Below are positions 22,520-32,416 of a DNA stretch of 64,000 nt, piece after piece (within the stretch, counting starts at the first letter, position 1; each line of letters opens with the position of its first letter). Under the pieces are notes generated by a model. It had not been told where the DNA came from and did not search any database. It saw nothing but the letters and a program-made list of their open reading frames with translations. This stretch comes from Brachionus rotundiformis (lineage: Eukaryota > Rotifera > Eurotatoria > Ploima > Brachionidae). A program made the translations under genes and the position numbers. The DNA lies in NCBI GenBank assembly GCA_016802295.1, contig JAESIW010000020.1, forward strand, positions 5,142,767-5,206,766. The letters are read 5' to 3'.

Positions 22520-24125
22520 TTTATTTGATTTTAAAAAATTTTTGTGTCACTGAAGCTCTATCTATTTTTTTAGTTTTTATAGGGAAGAAAGATGCGAGTT
22601 TTGCATCGTTTGTTACGAGCTTTGTTATTTATTTTTAAAAAGTAACCAGATTAAAACAAATTACGTGGCTTATTAAGTTAGAAAAAAATAAGAGTCAATT
22701 ATTTATAAAAAATGACATTTTGATGGAAAACAAAGATAAACCTTGATGAAATAATTAGTTTTAACAAGTATTTTTTTCAATCCTAACCAAATTTTAGTTT
22801 TAAAATTTAGCCTAAAGCATCTATTGAAATTGTCACTCTTTTATAGTTTATTGAAAAGTCTATTTTTTAAGTTAAAATCAAAATAAAAAAAAATCTTAAA
22901 ATTTAAAATATAAAATGATATTTTAAAAACCAAATACCAGAAATTTATCAAAAAATTGCATTTATTTAAAATTTTATTAGAATAAAAACCATATAATAAT
23001 ATTAAATTGATCATATTTTTTTTTTAAAATGATTTTTTGAAAATTTTAGTGAAAAAAATTTGAAATTATTTTAAGGAGAATACTTAATAAAAAAATGAAT
23101 TAGATGCTTTTGAGTTGGTTTATCTTGGATCTATTTACCACTGTACCATAGAGATTCTTCCATTCTTTGATTTTTTGATTTTTGAGCTCTCACGCTGCAC
23201 ATATTTTGTGTCAATTTATATATTTTTAACCAAATTTAATATGAAAATCTAAAACTCTAATCAAAGGTATGTTTTTCACAGTGTACTGTGATGTGATCGG
23301 AGACGGCCTTTGCCAAAGAACAAATAAATAAATTGAGTCAATTTGTCTGCTGTCTTCATATTGGAAGGCCTAGCCAATGTCGCATATTGAAGATAAGATA
23401 TGAAAAATGTATAAACGGCTTAAACGTAGTTATGTTCTGAAGGAGCCTTAGCTCGGTACAGATAAACAAATAAATAAATAAATAACTAGAATGTTATTTT
23501 TCACATCGTATTAACCCGACTCAACTGCAATCAAAAAGATGACTTTAAAATGTTTAACTTTACTATAAATTATCCATAATGATGATAAGATATTTAATTT
23601 AAAATAGTTTTGACTTGATACGTCATATAAGTTTAATATATAATAAAAGTTAATTAATTATTCTTATATTTCAAAATTTCATGATCTAATAATCGATTGA
23701 TGAAATTAAAATTATCCCTTCTTATAGTTTATTTCAGTAGTTATTTTATTATTCAGAATGTTTCATATATCAAATAGTCATAAGAACTTTGATTTAAAAA
23801 ATTATATTATACACAAATATGTAAATTTATTTGTATATAAAAAAATCATCGAAAGAAAACTGTAATTTTATAAATTTATTTAATAAAGTAGGAGGAGTAT
23901 ATTTAGAATTTTAAGGTTGTAATCGTGGAAATCTGCTCCTACATAGTATAATCAATACGTTTATTTTATAAAAGCATTCATTTTTTTATTATTATTTTAA
24001 AAACCAATTCTATAAATTTTAAGAACTAGTTATTTAAATTGAATATGTATTTTCGTTTTGAAAACCTTATTAAAAAAATTTAAAGATAAACAAAAATTAT
24101 TTAAAAATTTTATCGTTGCTTATTT
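22520..24125. other. intergenic, holds a retroelement-like 3' tail
   Basis: Mostly AT-rich filler between two minus-strand Q-rich genes. A less AT-rich block at about 23270-23490 is listed separately. Confidence 0.5.
23270..23490 (+). mobile_element. retroelement-like 3' end with AAAT-repeat tail
   Basis: A block clearly less AT-rich than its flanks begins near 23270, close to a short inverted repeat (arms TCACAGT/ACTGTGA at 23276-23291), and ends in a tract of AAAT/AAATA units at about 23463-23487. A GC-richer body ending in a simple A-rich repeat is typical of the 3' end of a non-LTR retroelement. No reading frame long enough to identify a clade is present. Confidence 0.35.
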
Positions 24126-25854
24126 TTAGGCAGCAACTTGGGGAGGAAATTGAGAAAACTGGAATGCTTGTGGTTGAGCTCCTGGCTGAGCATATTGAGT
24201 TGGTGCTGGAGCTTGCTGCTGTGGATATTGACCAGGTTGAGCATATTGGGTTGGCACTGGAGCTTGCTGTTGAGGATATTGACCAGGTTGAGCATATTGG
24301 GTTGGTGCTGGAGCTTGCTGTTGTGGGTAAGCATAAGCTTGTGGTTGAGCTCCTGGCTGAGCATATTGGGTTGGCGCTGGAGCTTGCTGTTGAGGATATT
24401 GACCAGGTTGAGCATATTGGGTTGGTGCTGGAGCTTGTTGTGGTGCAGCAGCTTGTGGCTGAGGTGGCATACCAGCTTGCTGCTGTTGATAAGCTGCTGC
24501 TAATTGTTCAGGGGTAAATTGATACTGAGGAGCACCTGGATTATTTGCTTGTTGTTCTTTGTAAGCAGCGGCTAATTGTTCTGGAGAAACTTTGAATTCA
24601 GCTTGTCCGCTCTGTTGTTCTCTATAAGCAGCGGCCAATTGTTCTGGAGTAAATTGATGTGCATTTGGGTTTGAAGCTTGTTGTTCTCTTACTGCAGCCA
24701 TGATCTGTTCTGGAGTGAAATGACCTTGTTGAGCTGCTGCAACTGCCTGTTGGGCTACTTGAGCTTGTGCAATAACTTGTTGAGGTACAGCTTGTTGCTG
24801 TTGTTGATATGCGGCGGCCTGTTGCTGCTGTTGATAAGTTACAGCTTGTTGAGGTACAGCTTGCTGTTGCTGATAGGCAGCAGCTAATTGTTCAGGTGTA
24901 TATAGTTGTTGTTGTTGTTGTTGTGGAGCCATGGTTGGTTGAACAGTTCTTGATGTTTGTGCTGGCTGTTCTGCATACTCATTGGGAACTGATTGAGTTC
25001 TAGTACTTGCCTTTTCCTCACCGGAACTCGTTTCATCTACGGAAACGCTCTGATTTCCAAGAGGATTTGGTCTAACAGTTACTGTTACAGGTGGGAAATT
25101 TTTTGATATAGGCTTAATTAAATATTTTTGAGCTTCTGGATCTTTTTCAACAGTACTCTTGGTTCTTTCCATTTTTTTCACCAAAAAGTCAATATTACTA
25201 GTCACATTCATAACATTATCTTTGAAATTTATCTTATACACTGGTTTTTCTTCGCATCCATTACCAGAAAAGTCTGCTGTTGGCCCAATTCTAATTACTA
25301 AAGGTTCATCTTCGGATCCTCCTTCAGTAAAAGTTTTTTCAACAGAGCTTTCTACAGGGCATCCACAATCTGGATCTTTGGAAGTTTCAGCGGATGGTCC
25401 GCATCCATTAGTTTCAGGAGGACATCCTTTAGGGCTTCCATCTGCATTCAAATAAATGACTGGAGCAACTTCGTAAGCTGGTTCGCGTGGACCACAAGTA
25501 CGATGCTTTGATGATATTCTCAAAGGAGCACCGAATGATGATGGTTCAATAGGACGTCCGTCTTTCAATCTAAAACAAACTGGTCTTTCCATTGATTTGG
25601 TTTTATTTGGCTTTTTTACTTTGATTCTGACTTGTACCGGATCTTGGTCATCTCGCAGAATCATTCCTTTAAATTTAACTTATTAAGATTCTATTAAATA
25701 ATGTTTGATTATTTTACTTGGTTGTAGGAATGAATTTTCATCTACTAGAAAAAAAATTTATAAGAAAATTTATTTTTTAAATTAATAAAAGATAAAATTA
25801 AAAAAAATTACATTTCAATAGGGATTTAGATAAGCCTAATCGTTCTACGCTCAT
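24126..25854 (-). CDS. repeat-rich Gln/Ala/Pro protein with conserved-looking N-terminal domain
   Basis: Three minus-strand exons, 25812-25854, 25718-25744 and 24126-25666, giving 536 residues. The family is not recognised. The N-terminal 230 residues are ordinary in composition, with several Cys-Gly and Cys-Pro pairs (RTCGPREPAYEV, GCPPETNGCGPS, CGCPVESS), and look like a folded or Cys-stabilised region. The rest is repetitive: five copies of a TPEQLAAAY(Q/R/K)EQQ-type unit, then five copies of a QYAQPG...PQQQAPAPT unit encoded by near-identical 51-bp DNA repeats. There is no signal peptide or membrane segment. The low-complexity C-terminus resembles that of the neighbouring Q-rich gene, and both have TPEQ motifs, so they could be distant duplicates, but the N-termini do not match. 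The two short 5' exons were chosen because both introns are about 50-67 nt and keep frame. Confidence 0.65.
24187..24460. repeat. coding tandem repeat, 51-bp unit
   Basis: Units begin at 24187, 24238, 24289, 24358 and 24409; spacings are 51, 51, 69 and 51 bp. They encode the 17-residue QYAQPG...PQQQAPAPT repeat of the minus-strand gene. The longer third spacing is an 18-bp insertion that also resembles sequence just before 24187, suggesting a higher-order duplication. Copies are nearly identical in DNA, implying recent expansion or homogenisation. Confidence 0.85.
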
Positions 25855-27276
25855 TTTAAATTAACTTTTGAATATTTTAAAACCTTTTGATAAATAAAAT
25901 TTTAAAATTTATTGATGGTTAGTCGTAATTGTCAAATGTGATATTTATATATGATCTTCAGTGTTTATGCATCAAATATTTTTGCGCTTTAGAAGACTTT
26001 GTGGCATGGAATAGTTTGTTTTTGTTTATATTTAAAATTAATTTTCATTTTTTAAGCCAAGAAAAACGTGCTATGTAATTGTATGGAAAAGCCGAGACAT
26101 AGTTGTTCCTTAGAAAATTCTTATCTAGTCAAGAGTATGTAGAAAAGCTAAAGCATTACTAGATATATTTTATGTTTATTATGTTTTGTTTTAATTGATA
26201 GTTTTTAAACAATCATTTGGCAATATTTACCAAGATAATAATGGATTGAAAGCCATCAACAAAAGAAAAAATACTTAATTTGCAGGAAGAAATATCAATC
26301 AAACCCATCATACTACTATCAAAAAATTTGCTTAGGTATTTTATTAATATATTTTACACAAACTAGAATCAAAGGTTTTACAAACGATTAAACAAAGCGC
26401 GACGCTTTTAAATGCGTGGAAAATTTCAATTTTCATCGAGATTTTACAACCTTTTAGCAACAATTGTCAAATATTGTATTGATAAAATTGCTCAGAAATC
26501 ATTAATTTGTCTAAACAAATCCTTAAGAAGATAAGCCTCAGATTTTCATTTCAAATTGAAAATACTTTGGTTTAGTTAAATCAATAAGGTTTAAAAATAA
26601 AATTTGATTTATTGAACATTTTAGGGCTTATTTTAGTTAATTAAAAAAAGCTAATTATTTGAGTAAATTTAGGTTATGTCCAAAATATTTATAAATAAAA
26701 TTTAATTCAATTTTAGTCATTGAAAATCTTTAGTAATCTTTAAGAATTAAAACTTATACACATTGGAAAAATTTAAATGGCATATCTAATAAATAAAAAA
26801 AGATATAAAGGAATAATAAATTTTATTTATCAATTTTAATTTTAAAATCTTTATCTGTGTCTTTTTAGCTTCATAAAGCTCGAAAATTATAAAATTGTTT
26901 TTAAAGTTTTTTTTTATTGGTATAAATTAGTTATCACTCTTAGTGTATTGTAATGAATCATTTGATGATTAACAATATTTTTTCACATTTTCTATAGAAA
27001 ATTTTTTTAAAAATAAAAAGCTAATAAAATCAATTAAGTTTAAATTTGTATTTGCAAAATGATTATTTTTTTGATGTTAGGAAGCCAATTCACAGCAGCA
27101 CTCTTATAAGCTTATTTTAATAGCTAGGTTTGGTAAAAAAAATTTAAAAAAAGAATTTTGGTTATATATCACCAAAATATTTGATTATAATTACTTTGAA
27201 AAAAATTAAATTCAATTATCTATCGGTTTCTCAACAAAAAATATTTTAACTATTTTATTTAATATTTGAAAAAAAA
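25855..27276. other. intergenic, AT-rich
   Basis: About 1.4 kb with no supported gene or repeat. Confidence 0.5.
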
Positions 27277-28279
27277 TTATATGTAAGCATCTCTAGGAAT
27301 TGTTGGCACAGTTGTAGGATCTAATCCTGCTTGCTTCATTTTTACTGCTATTTCACATAAATAATCATAACATTCGCACATGGACTTAGCTGATTGCCAA
27401 GTAGGACCCCAAACATAAATTCCGTGTCTCCTAACTAAAACAGCACATGAATCTGGATAATCTTCCATTGCTCTTGCCATTCTGTCCTAAAACCAAATAA
27501 AATATATTAACAGAAAACTTTTCAAATTACCTTTAAATCTTCTTCAAAAGGTGTGTTTTCTACAATTGGAATGACAAGCTCTTCATCATATCTGTAATAT
27601 CCTCCTGAAAAAAAATTTGAAAAAAAAAGAATTATGACCATTTTATTGTAAATACCTGATGTACATTTTCTTATTCCTTTTATCATTTCTTGATGAGTTA
27701 TTCGAAAAGTAGTCCCAGGGTACATAAGAGTTGCCATAACACAATTTTTGGAATGGGTGTGAATAACAGAACCAGCATTTCTCATCAAATAAGCGTTCAT
27801 AAACAGCGGAGTGCATTGACTTGGTTTGTATCTCTTTTCAGCTGGTGGCTCATAAATTATTTCTCCATTTAATTTTTGGACATATAAATCTTCGGGCTGT
27901 TTAAATCTGAGTTGGTTTGGTTTTAATATTTTCAAGTAAAGGTATTACTTGAACTCGTTCTTTATGAACTCCGGAAGGTGCTATGTAAACTTCATCACTA
28001 AGATTTGATTAATTTGAAAAATAAAAAAATATTTAAGTACTTAAGCTTCATAGTAATTCCACCACCGGTGCCAGTAACCTTAATTTTTAAAAATTAGTAA
28101 ATATTCAGATATTTAAGAATGTTTTTACCCAATCAAGGGAATAAAATTGCCTAAGAAGTTCTGGAATTAAGATTCTTGGATGCTCCTAAAATAAAATTTA
28201 CCTAATTAGAAAACGATTTATTGTTAACGATATATACCTTATCGTATAGTTGATCTTGATATGTTTTGCTTAAAGACAT
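27277..28279 (-). CDS. APIP: methylthioribulose-1-phosphate dehydratase (APIP)
   Basis: Seven minus-strand exons: 28238-28279, 28129-28185, 28041-28078, 27949-27997, 27656-27896, 27531-27604, 27277-27486, giving 236 residues (human APIP has 242). The enzyme is a cytosolic zinc class-II aldolase-fold dehydratase of the methionine salvage pathway, and in mammals also binds Apaf-1. Diagnostic segments in order: TGTGGGI near residue 35, VYIAPSGVHKERVQPED, SQCTPLFMNAY, VIHTHSK with the two zinc-binding His, ITHQEMIKGI with the catalytic Glu, CTSGGYYRYD across a splice, and VLVRRHGIYVWG with the third His ligand. All introns are about 46-62 nt. Reading through the intron at 27897-27948 would create a false start, which is why a longer open frame appears there. 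Confidence 0.95.
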
Positions 28280-29894
28280 TTCAAAATTATAATTTTTCAG
28301 ATCTAAAAATTCAGATAAGAATATTTTTTATTCAAAAGAATAAACTTTTTGTTTTAATATAATTTTAAATTATTTAAATATATGAGAATATTTGCAAATA
28401 TAAAACTAGCGATAAATAAATTGAGAACAAATCGGAAAAAATTTCTTATCTAATTGATTAAGCTGAGCAAAATTTGAATTATAAACCAATTTAGCATAAC
28501 ATAAAAATAAGTATTGAGTTAAGAATAATTTTATTTAAATACCTTTCTGAACAAAGTTAACTTGATGCAACTAAAAAACAAAAAAAATGATTTTAATAAA
28601 TTTGAAAAAATTACTCTTTGTGATAAGATTTTAATCAATTTATAATTTTTAATTTTTATTTTTTTAACATAAAAATTGTGTGAATTTTGTATACTTTTAT
28701 GTATTCAAAGAAAAAAATGATCAAAATTTAATTTAAAATTTTTGAAATTCGATCTAAGATGCAAGGTTTATTTTTTTGGTATTTCTTGATTGGATTGAGG
28801 ATACATTGGATTTATTCAAAGTATTTATTGAAAAAAATAAGAAATCATCGTTGTAAGAAATGTCGCTTGTTGATTTTTATTAAGAAAGATAGAAGATTTA
28901 AATTTTTAAATAATTAAAGATAAATTGAAGATAAATAAATATTTAAAAAAAAATAAAACTAAAGTTTAACTAATCACTGATAATTCGATTCGAATGCCTC
29001 TGCATCAGTCGACACATAACTTAGCCCATTCCAATCCAAAAAATGAAGACCAATTCTGTGTCAAATCGGAACTGTCGCTTAAAAGGTTGCAGTAAAGGGG
29101 TCCCAGTAAATACATAATAGATGGTTGTCCTCATCTTAATACGCTATGATTGGAAAAAAGACTACACTTGTTAAAGTTTCCAAGGGATTTGATCTGTTTG
29201 AACAGATTCAGATGGTAATGATATAAATGAAGAACAATATAATGAAAAATCCATAAACAAACCTATATACATTCTTCTCCTGAAACTTGGTCGATCTTTC
29301 AAGCTAATGTTGGATTTCGTAAAATGAGTATAACTTTGGAAAAATTCAAAAACTGAAGAAGGATTTTTTTATTTATAATTCATCAATGGTAACATAACAA
29401 AAATCAAATGCGTGCTTAGAGATTAAAATGATAAAGTAAAATGATATTTTTATGAATATATATTTCTGTTATTCTTTTTTGTATTATACTTTAGAATATT
29501 ACAAAAAAGGATTATTCTAAAGTATAATACAAAAAATATTCTTTTTTGATTTGATACCATTCTTAAAAATTGGTAAAAAAACCAAAAATATATCAAAAAA
29601 AGCATGATGAAATAAAATTGATTATAATAAAATTTTAAACTTTTTACTAAAGGCAAAAGTTTTTTTTTACTTAAAATAAAAGCCTAAATAAAAGATGCCT
29701 GTATCAGATATATTAGTTAAATGTTGATGTTAAATAATCACTGTTAATCTTGGTTAATTAGGTTGATATACGAGTTATAATCAAATTTAAATTTATTTGA
29801 TAAAAATTAAAAATAATTTTAAATGATTTTAATTATGAAATAAATAATTGCTACCTGACATTAAAATAATTTATTTATCAAATGAGTAATAAAA
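28280..29894. other. intergenic with a repeat-like block and a long palindrome
   Basis: Upstream region between divergent genes. A less AT-rich stretch at about 28975-29240 has no long reading frame and may be a decayed transposable element. A 23-bp inverted repeat at 29475-29536 is listed separately. Confidence 0.45.
29475..29536. repeat. perfect 23-bp inverted repeat (hairpin)
   Basis: Arms at 29475-29497 and 29514-29536 are exact reverse complements, separated by a 16-bp loop. The DNA could extrude a cruciform and the RNA a hairpin. It lies 360 bp upstream of the second nuclease-like gene. No ORF or target-site duplication links it to a known transposon; a terminal remnant of a MITE is possible. 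Confidence 0.75.
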
Positions 29895-30755
29895 ATGAAC
29901 GAAAAAATTGCACCAGATTTTGCCCCAATTTTTAAGGCATCCAAGCTCGGTCCACTGTGTGGAAATCCAAGTGAATCTACAATGTTTCGTTTTGTCAAAG
30001 AGTTTAAACCTTTCTCAGAATTTATTCCTAAATCATCCAAAACTAATATAAATAGTCGTCTATCACAAAACGAAAAAACTTTAATTAAAAGCTTATTAGA
30101 TTCAAATATTGAAATTGAAAATTTGAAGTTTGATGATAAAAAAGTTTTGGATAGTTTTTCAAACGAAAGGCTTAATTTAAAGGAGGAAAATGCAGCAAAG
30201 AACAATGTTGAAGAGTACTCCACTGCTGAAAGTGATGAGGAAGCCTTTATTGATATTAATAATGAAAATAAAAAAGATGGTGATGCAAGAAAGAAAGACA
30301 ATGTCATTAAGCTTATTATTAGCACCCAAAGAGGAAAAAAACTAGAAAAAATAATTTTTGAAAAAATCAAAGAAGATACACAAATTAATTTTGTCAGTGA
30401 TAAAACTAGAAAAATTAAAAATTTTGAAGTATTCCAGATAGTAGGAATTATTGATGGTATATGTGTAGAAGAAAAATGCATTTTGGAGATAAAAACTAGG
30501 AGTAAATTTGATAAAAATAAAGAAACAATATCCAAAAATGAAAGAATTCAAGTATTAGTATATATGAATATTCATGAGTGCAAAAGTTGTCTATTTGTTG
30601 AATCTGGACCAAACGGAGATTTTAAAAAGACAATCATTGAATACGATGAGATTGCTTTTAATGAGATAGTTGAAAATCTTAAGAATTTTTGCAATTATGC
30701 ACGTAATTTTAACCAAGATGAATTTAAAAATCTCATAAATAAATACTGTAGATAA
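29895..30755 (+). CDS. PD-(D/E)XK nuclease-like protein, QxxxY type (copy B)
   Basis: Intronless gene of 286 residues. The C-terminal half aligns with the minus-strand gene at 11711-12553: RGKKLEK near residue 146 (motif-I Glu), VGIIDGI near 183 (motif-II Asp), LEIKTR near 196 (ExK) and QVLVY near 218 (QxxxY), then CLFVESGPNG and a helical tail ending in NQDEFKNL. This is the pattern of RecB/Cas4/MGME1-like nucleases, which act on DNA ends with Mg2+. The N-terminal 140 residues are acidic and Ser/Asn-rich and differ from copy A. LINE debris begins about 80 bp downstream. All four core motifs are intact, so an active enzyme is plausible, but neither substrate nor compartment can be read from the sequence. 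Confidence 0.7.
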   Translation: MNEKIAPDFAPIFKASKLGPLCGNPSESTMFRFVKEFKPFSEFIPKSSKTNINSRLSQNEKTLIKSLLDSNIEIENLKFDDKKVLDSFSNERLNLKEENAAKNNVEEYSTAESDEEAFIDINNENKKDGDARKKDNVIKLIISTQRGKKLEKIIFEKIKEDTQINFVSDKTRKIKNFEVFQIVGIIDGICVEEKCILEIKTRSKFDKNKETISKNERIQVLVYMNIHECKSCLFVESGPNGDFKKTIIEYDEIAFNEIVENLKNFCNYARNFNQDEFKNLINKYCR

Positions 30756-30837
30756 ATTATTTAAACATTTTATTTTTAAATAAATAATTTTTTAAATCAT
30801 AAATATATTATATATTTAAATTACTTTCAAAAATCTA

Positions 30838-31580
30838 ATATGGTTGTACTGGACAAAAAATTAAAATTCGTTCGCAATGTTAAAAGATATGTATACGAGA
30901 ATTGGTGGTGCTTAATTTTATTTTATTAAAAAAGACATGACAACAGTCTTACTCTTACAGCTAAAAATAAAGTGTCACGTAAATCAATTGAATGAAGCGC
31001 TAATTTTTCTTTTTCAGATATTTTCCATAGAATCAAAGAGACAATTCCATCTATTAACTTCTGTAAAAATACAGTTCTTTAAGACGTTTATATTGCCTTA
31101 TTTTGATTATTGCTCGACTCTCTTATGCTATTTCTCAAAAGAGACTATAATCAAATTAGCCAAGAGTTATTATTTAACATTATTTAAATTATTTAGGTTC
31201 AAATTTGATGTAAATAACTTTAATGATATTAATAACTTCTTAGAAAACTATGGCTTATATGCATTCCAACATAGAATACTAGACAGAATGCTATCTTTTG
31301 CTTATAAAACACTATACTTTCATAATTCTCCATTAATTTGAAATATATTCTAAGGATTAATGAGAATCTGATAGAACCAACATCAAAATCAGGAAATGGC
31401 GAAGAAATTTTTGGATTTTTTTGCTCAAGATTTATAAATTGCTTTGTGATCAAGAGATCAATCTTGAATTGAAAAATTTACTACATTCAACATTCAATAA
31501 TATTAATTTGATTTTCTCAGATTTTGTAAAAATATTCAAAAAATTTGATTTAAACATTTTAATGTTTTACTTTTTTAAAT
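30838..31580 (+). mobile_element. decayed LINE, C-terminal reverse-transcriptase region
   Basis: The first recognisable piece is VVLDKKLKF near 30845, typical of the segment after the RT core in LINE ORF2. It is followed, after frame changes, by an open stretch 30937-31341 with VKIQFFKTFILPYFDYCSTL, the usual LINE thumb/connection motif. Homology continues in another frame to about 31580 (LKYILRINENL, then FSDFVKIFKKF) with internal stops. The RT catalytic motifs and endonuclease are missing, so this is a dead, 5'-truncated copy. Its 3' side is followed by an oppositely oriented LINE end. Confidence 0.75.
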
Positions 31581-31612
31581 AATTTTATAAAAAAATTTAT
31601 TCATTTTTAATT

Positions 31613-31660
31613 TAGTAGTAGTAGTTCTTGCTGCTACAACTAGCATGTAGATTGTCTGAG
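31613..31660 (-). mobile_element. LINE 3'-terminal fragment with (TAC)n tail
   Basis: Read on the minus strand it is a short sequence containing CAGCAAGAAC followed by a short TAC repeat. The same 3' end recurs at about 31799-31840 (minus) and at 57690-57792 (plus), so it is the terminal sequence of one LINE family. This copy carries an extra stretch of about 10 nt beside the CAGCAAGAAC box. Confidence 0.6.
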
Positions 31661-31692
31661 AATTTAAGTGATAAAAGACAATGGTTTGCGCT

Positions 31693-31721
31693 TATACAAT
31701 CAAGTAAAGACTACGGAAATA
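31693..31721. repeat. copy of the ATE1 exon 3/intron 3 junction
   Basis: These 29 bases match 32749-32777 with a single mismatch. The latter spans the 3' end of ATE1 exon 3 and the first 18 bases of its intron. The match stops sharply on the right. The copy lies between two LINE 3' fragments. Confidence 0.7.
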
Positions 31722-31795
31722 TCAAGCATTCAATTTTCAATAATATTATTATTATTTCAATTTGTATTCAATTTTGTTTCAACATTCAAGTTGTA

Positions 31796-32040
31796 GAAGT
31801 TCTTGCTGCGAGCATGTAGATTGTCTGAGCCCATCGCCACCAATTTGCCGTGTAGAGCTGTAGCTGCCGATTCCATTGAACTTATCTAAAGCCATTTTAA
31901 AATTAGCGATTGACTTGGATTTCACAACATTTTCTGGCAACTTATTCCAATGCAGAACTACTCTGTTTGAGAAGAATACATGTCTGGCACTTACTGCAGC
32001 CTCAAATCGTTTCTAATTTGACTTAACAAAACTTGTAAAC
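31796..32040 (-). mobile_element. LINE 3' end: C-terminal RT tail plus terminal sequence
   Basis: On the minus strand an open stretch encodes RHVFFSNRVVLHWNKLPENV followed by a segment ending in LDKFNGIG, the conserved extreme C-terminus of many LINE reverse transcriptases. It runs on into the same terminal sequence as at 57690-57740 (CAGCAAGAAC box). A stop codon breaks the frame just upstream, near 32010, so it is a fragment. It lies about 400 bp upstream of ATE1. Confidence 0.7.
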
Positions 32041-32416
32041 TTTCTCTCTGAACTCTGAATTTTTAAATATTTTATATTATTTAAATAAATGGAGTCTTAA
32101 TCGGTTTTTATGACAAGGGTAAATGTTAATTGATTTGGTAATTACTCTAAAATAGTTGGTCTCGCTTAGGACATTCTTAAGTAAAAAAAAATTTCTTAAA
32201 TAAATAGAAGGTTGGATGGACTCGTTTTCTATAGTAATTTAAATTGTATTTTTTTTAATATTTAACTAAAATTATCATGGAACAATTTTTATTTAGAAAA
32301 ATGTTAATTTAGATTTTTAATCAAATTTAGTCTTTTAATAGTTATTTTAATTTCTTAAAATAATTTCAAAACGAACATTTTTACAAATATTAGGATTATT
32401 TGAAGAAAGGCTAAAA

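Noticed and set aside
24116..24517. Plus-strand Leu/Val-rich frames opposite the repeat protein.
   Set aside because: Antisense of the 51-bp coding repeats; the minus frame continues into a non-repetitive N-terminus and proper exons.
27897..27948. Apparent start codon and 5' extension of the APIP open frame near 27935.
   Set aside because: Family alignment (ERVQ joined to PEDLYV) shows this is intron sequence that happens to be open.
29861..30535. A 224-codon minus-strand frame opposite nuclease copy B.
   Set aside because: The plus frame has conserved catalytic motifs and a homolog in the window; the antisense frame is Ser/Phe/Leu-rich with no recognisable motif.
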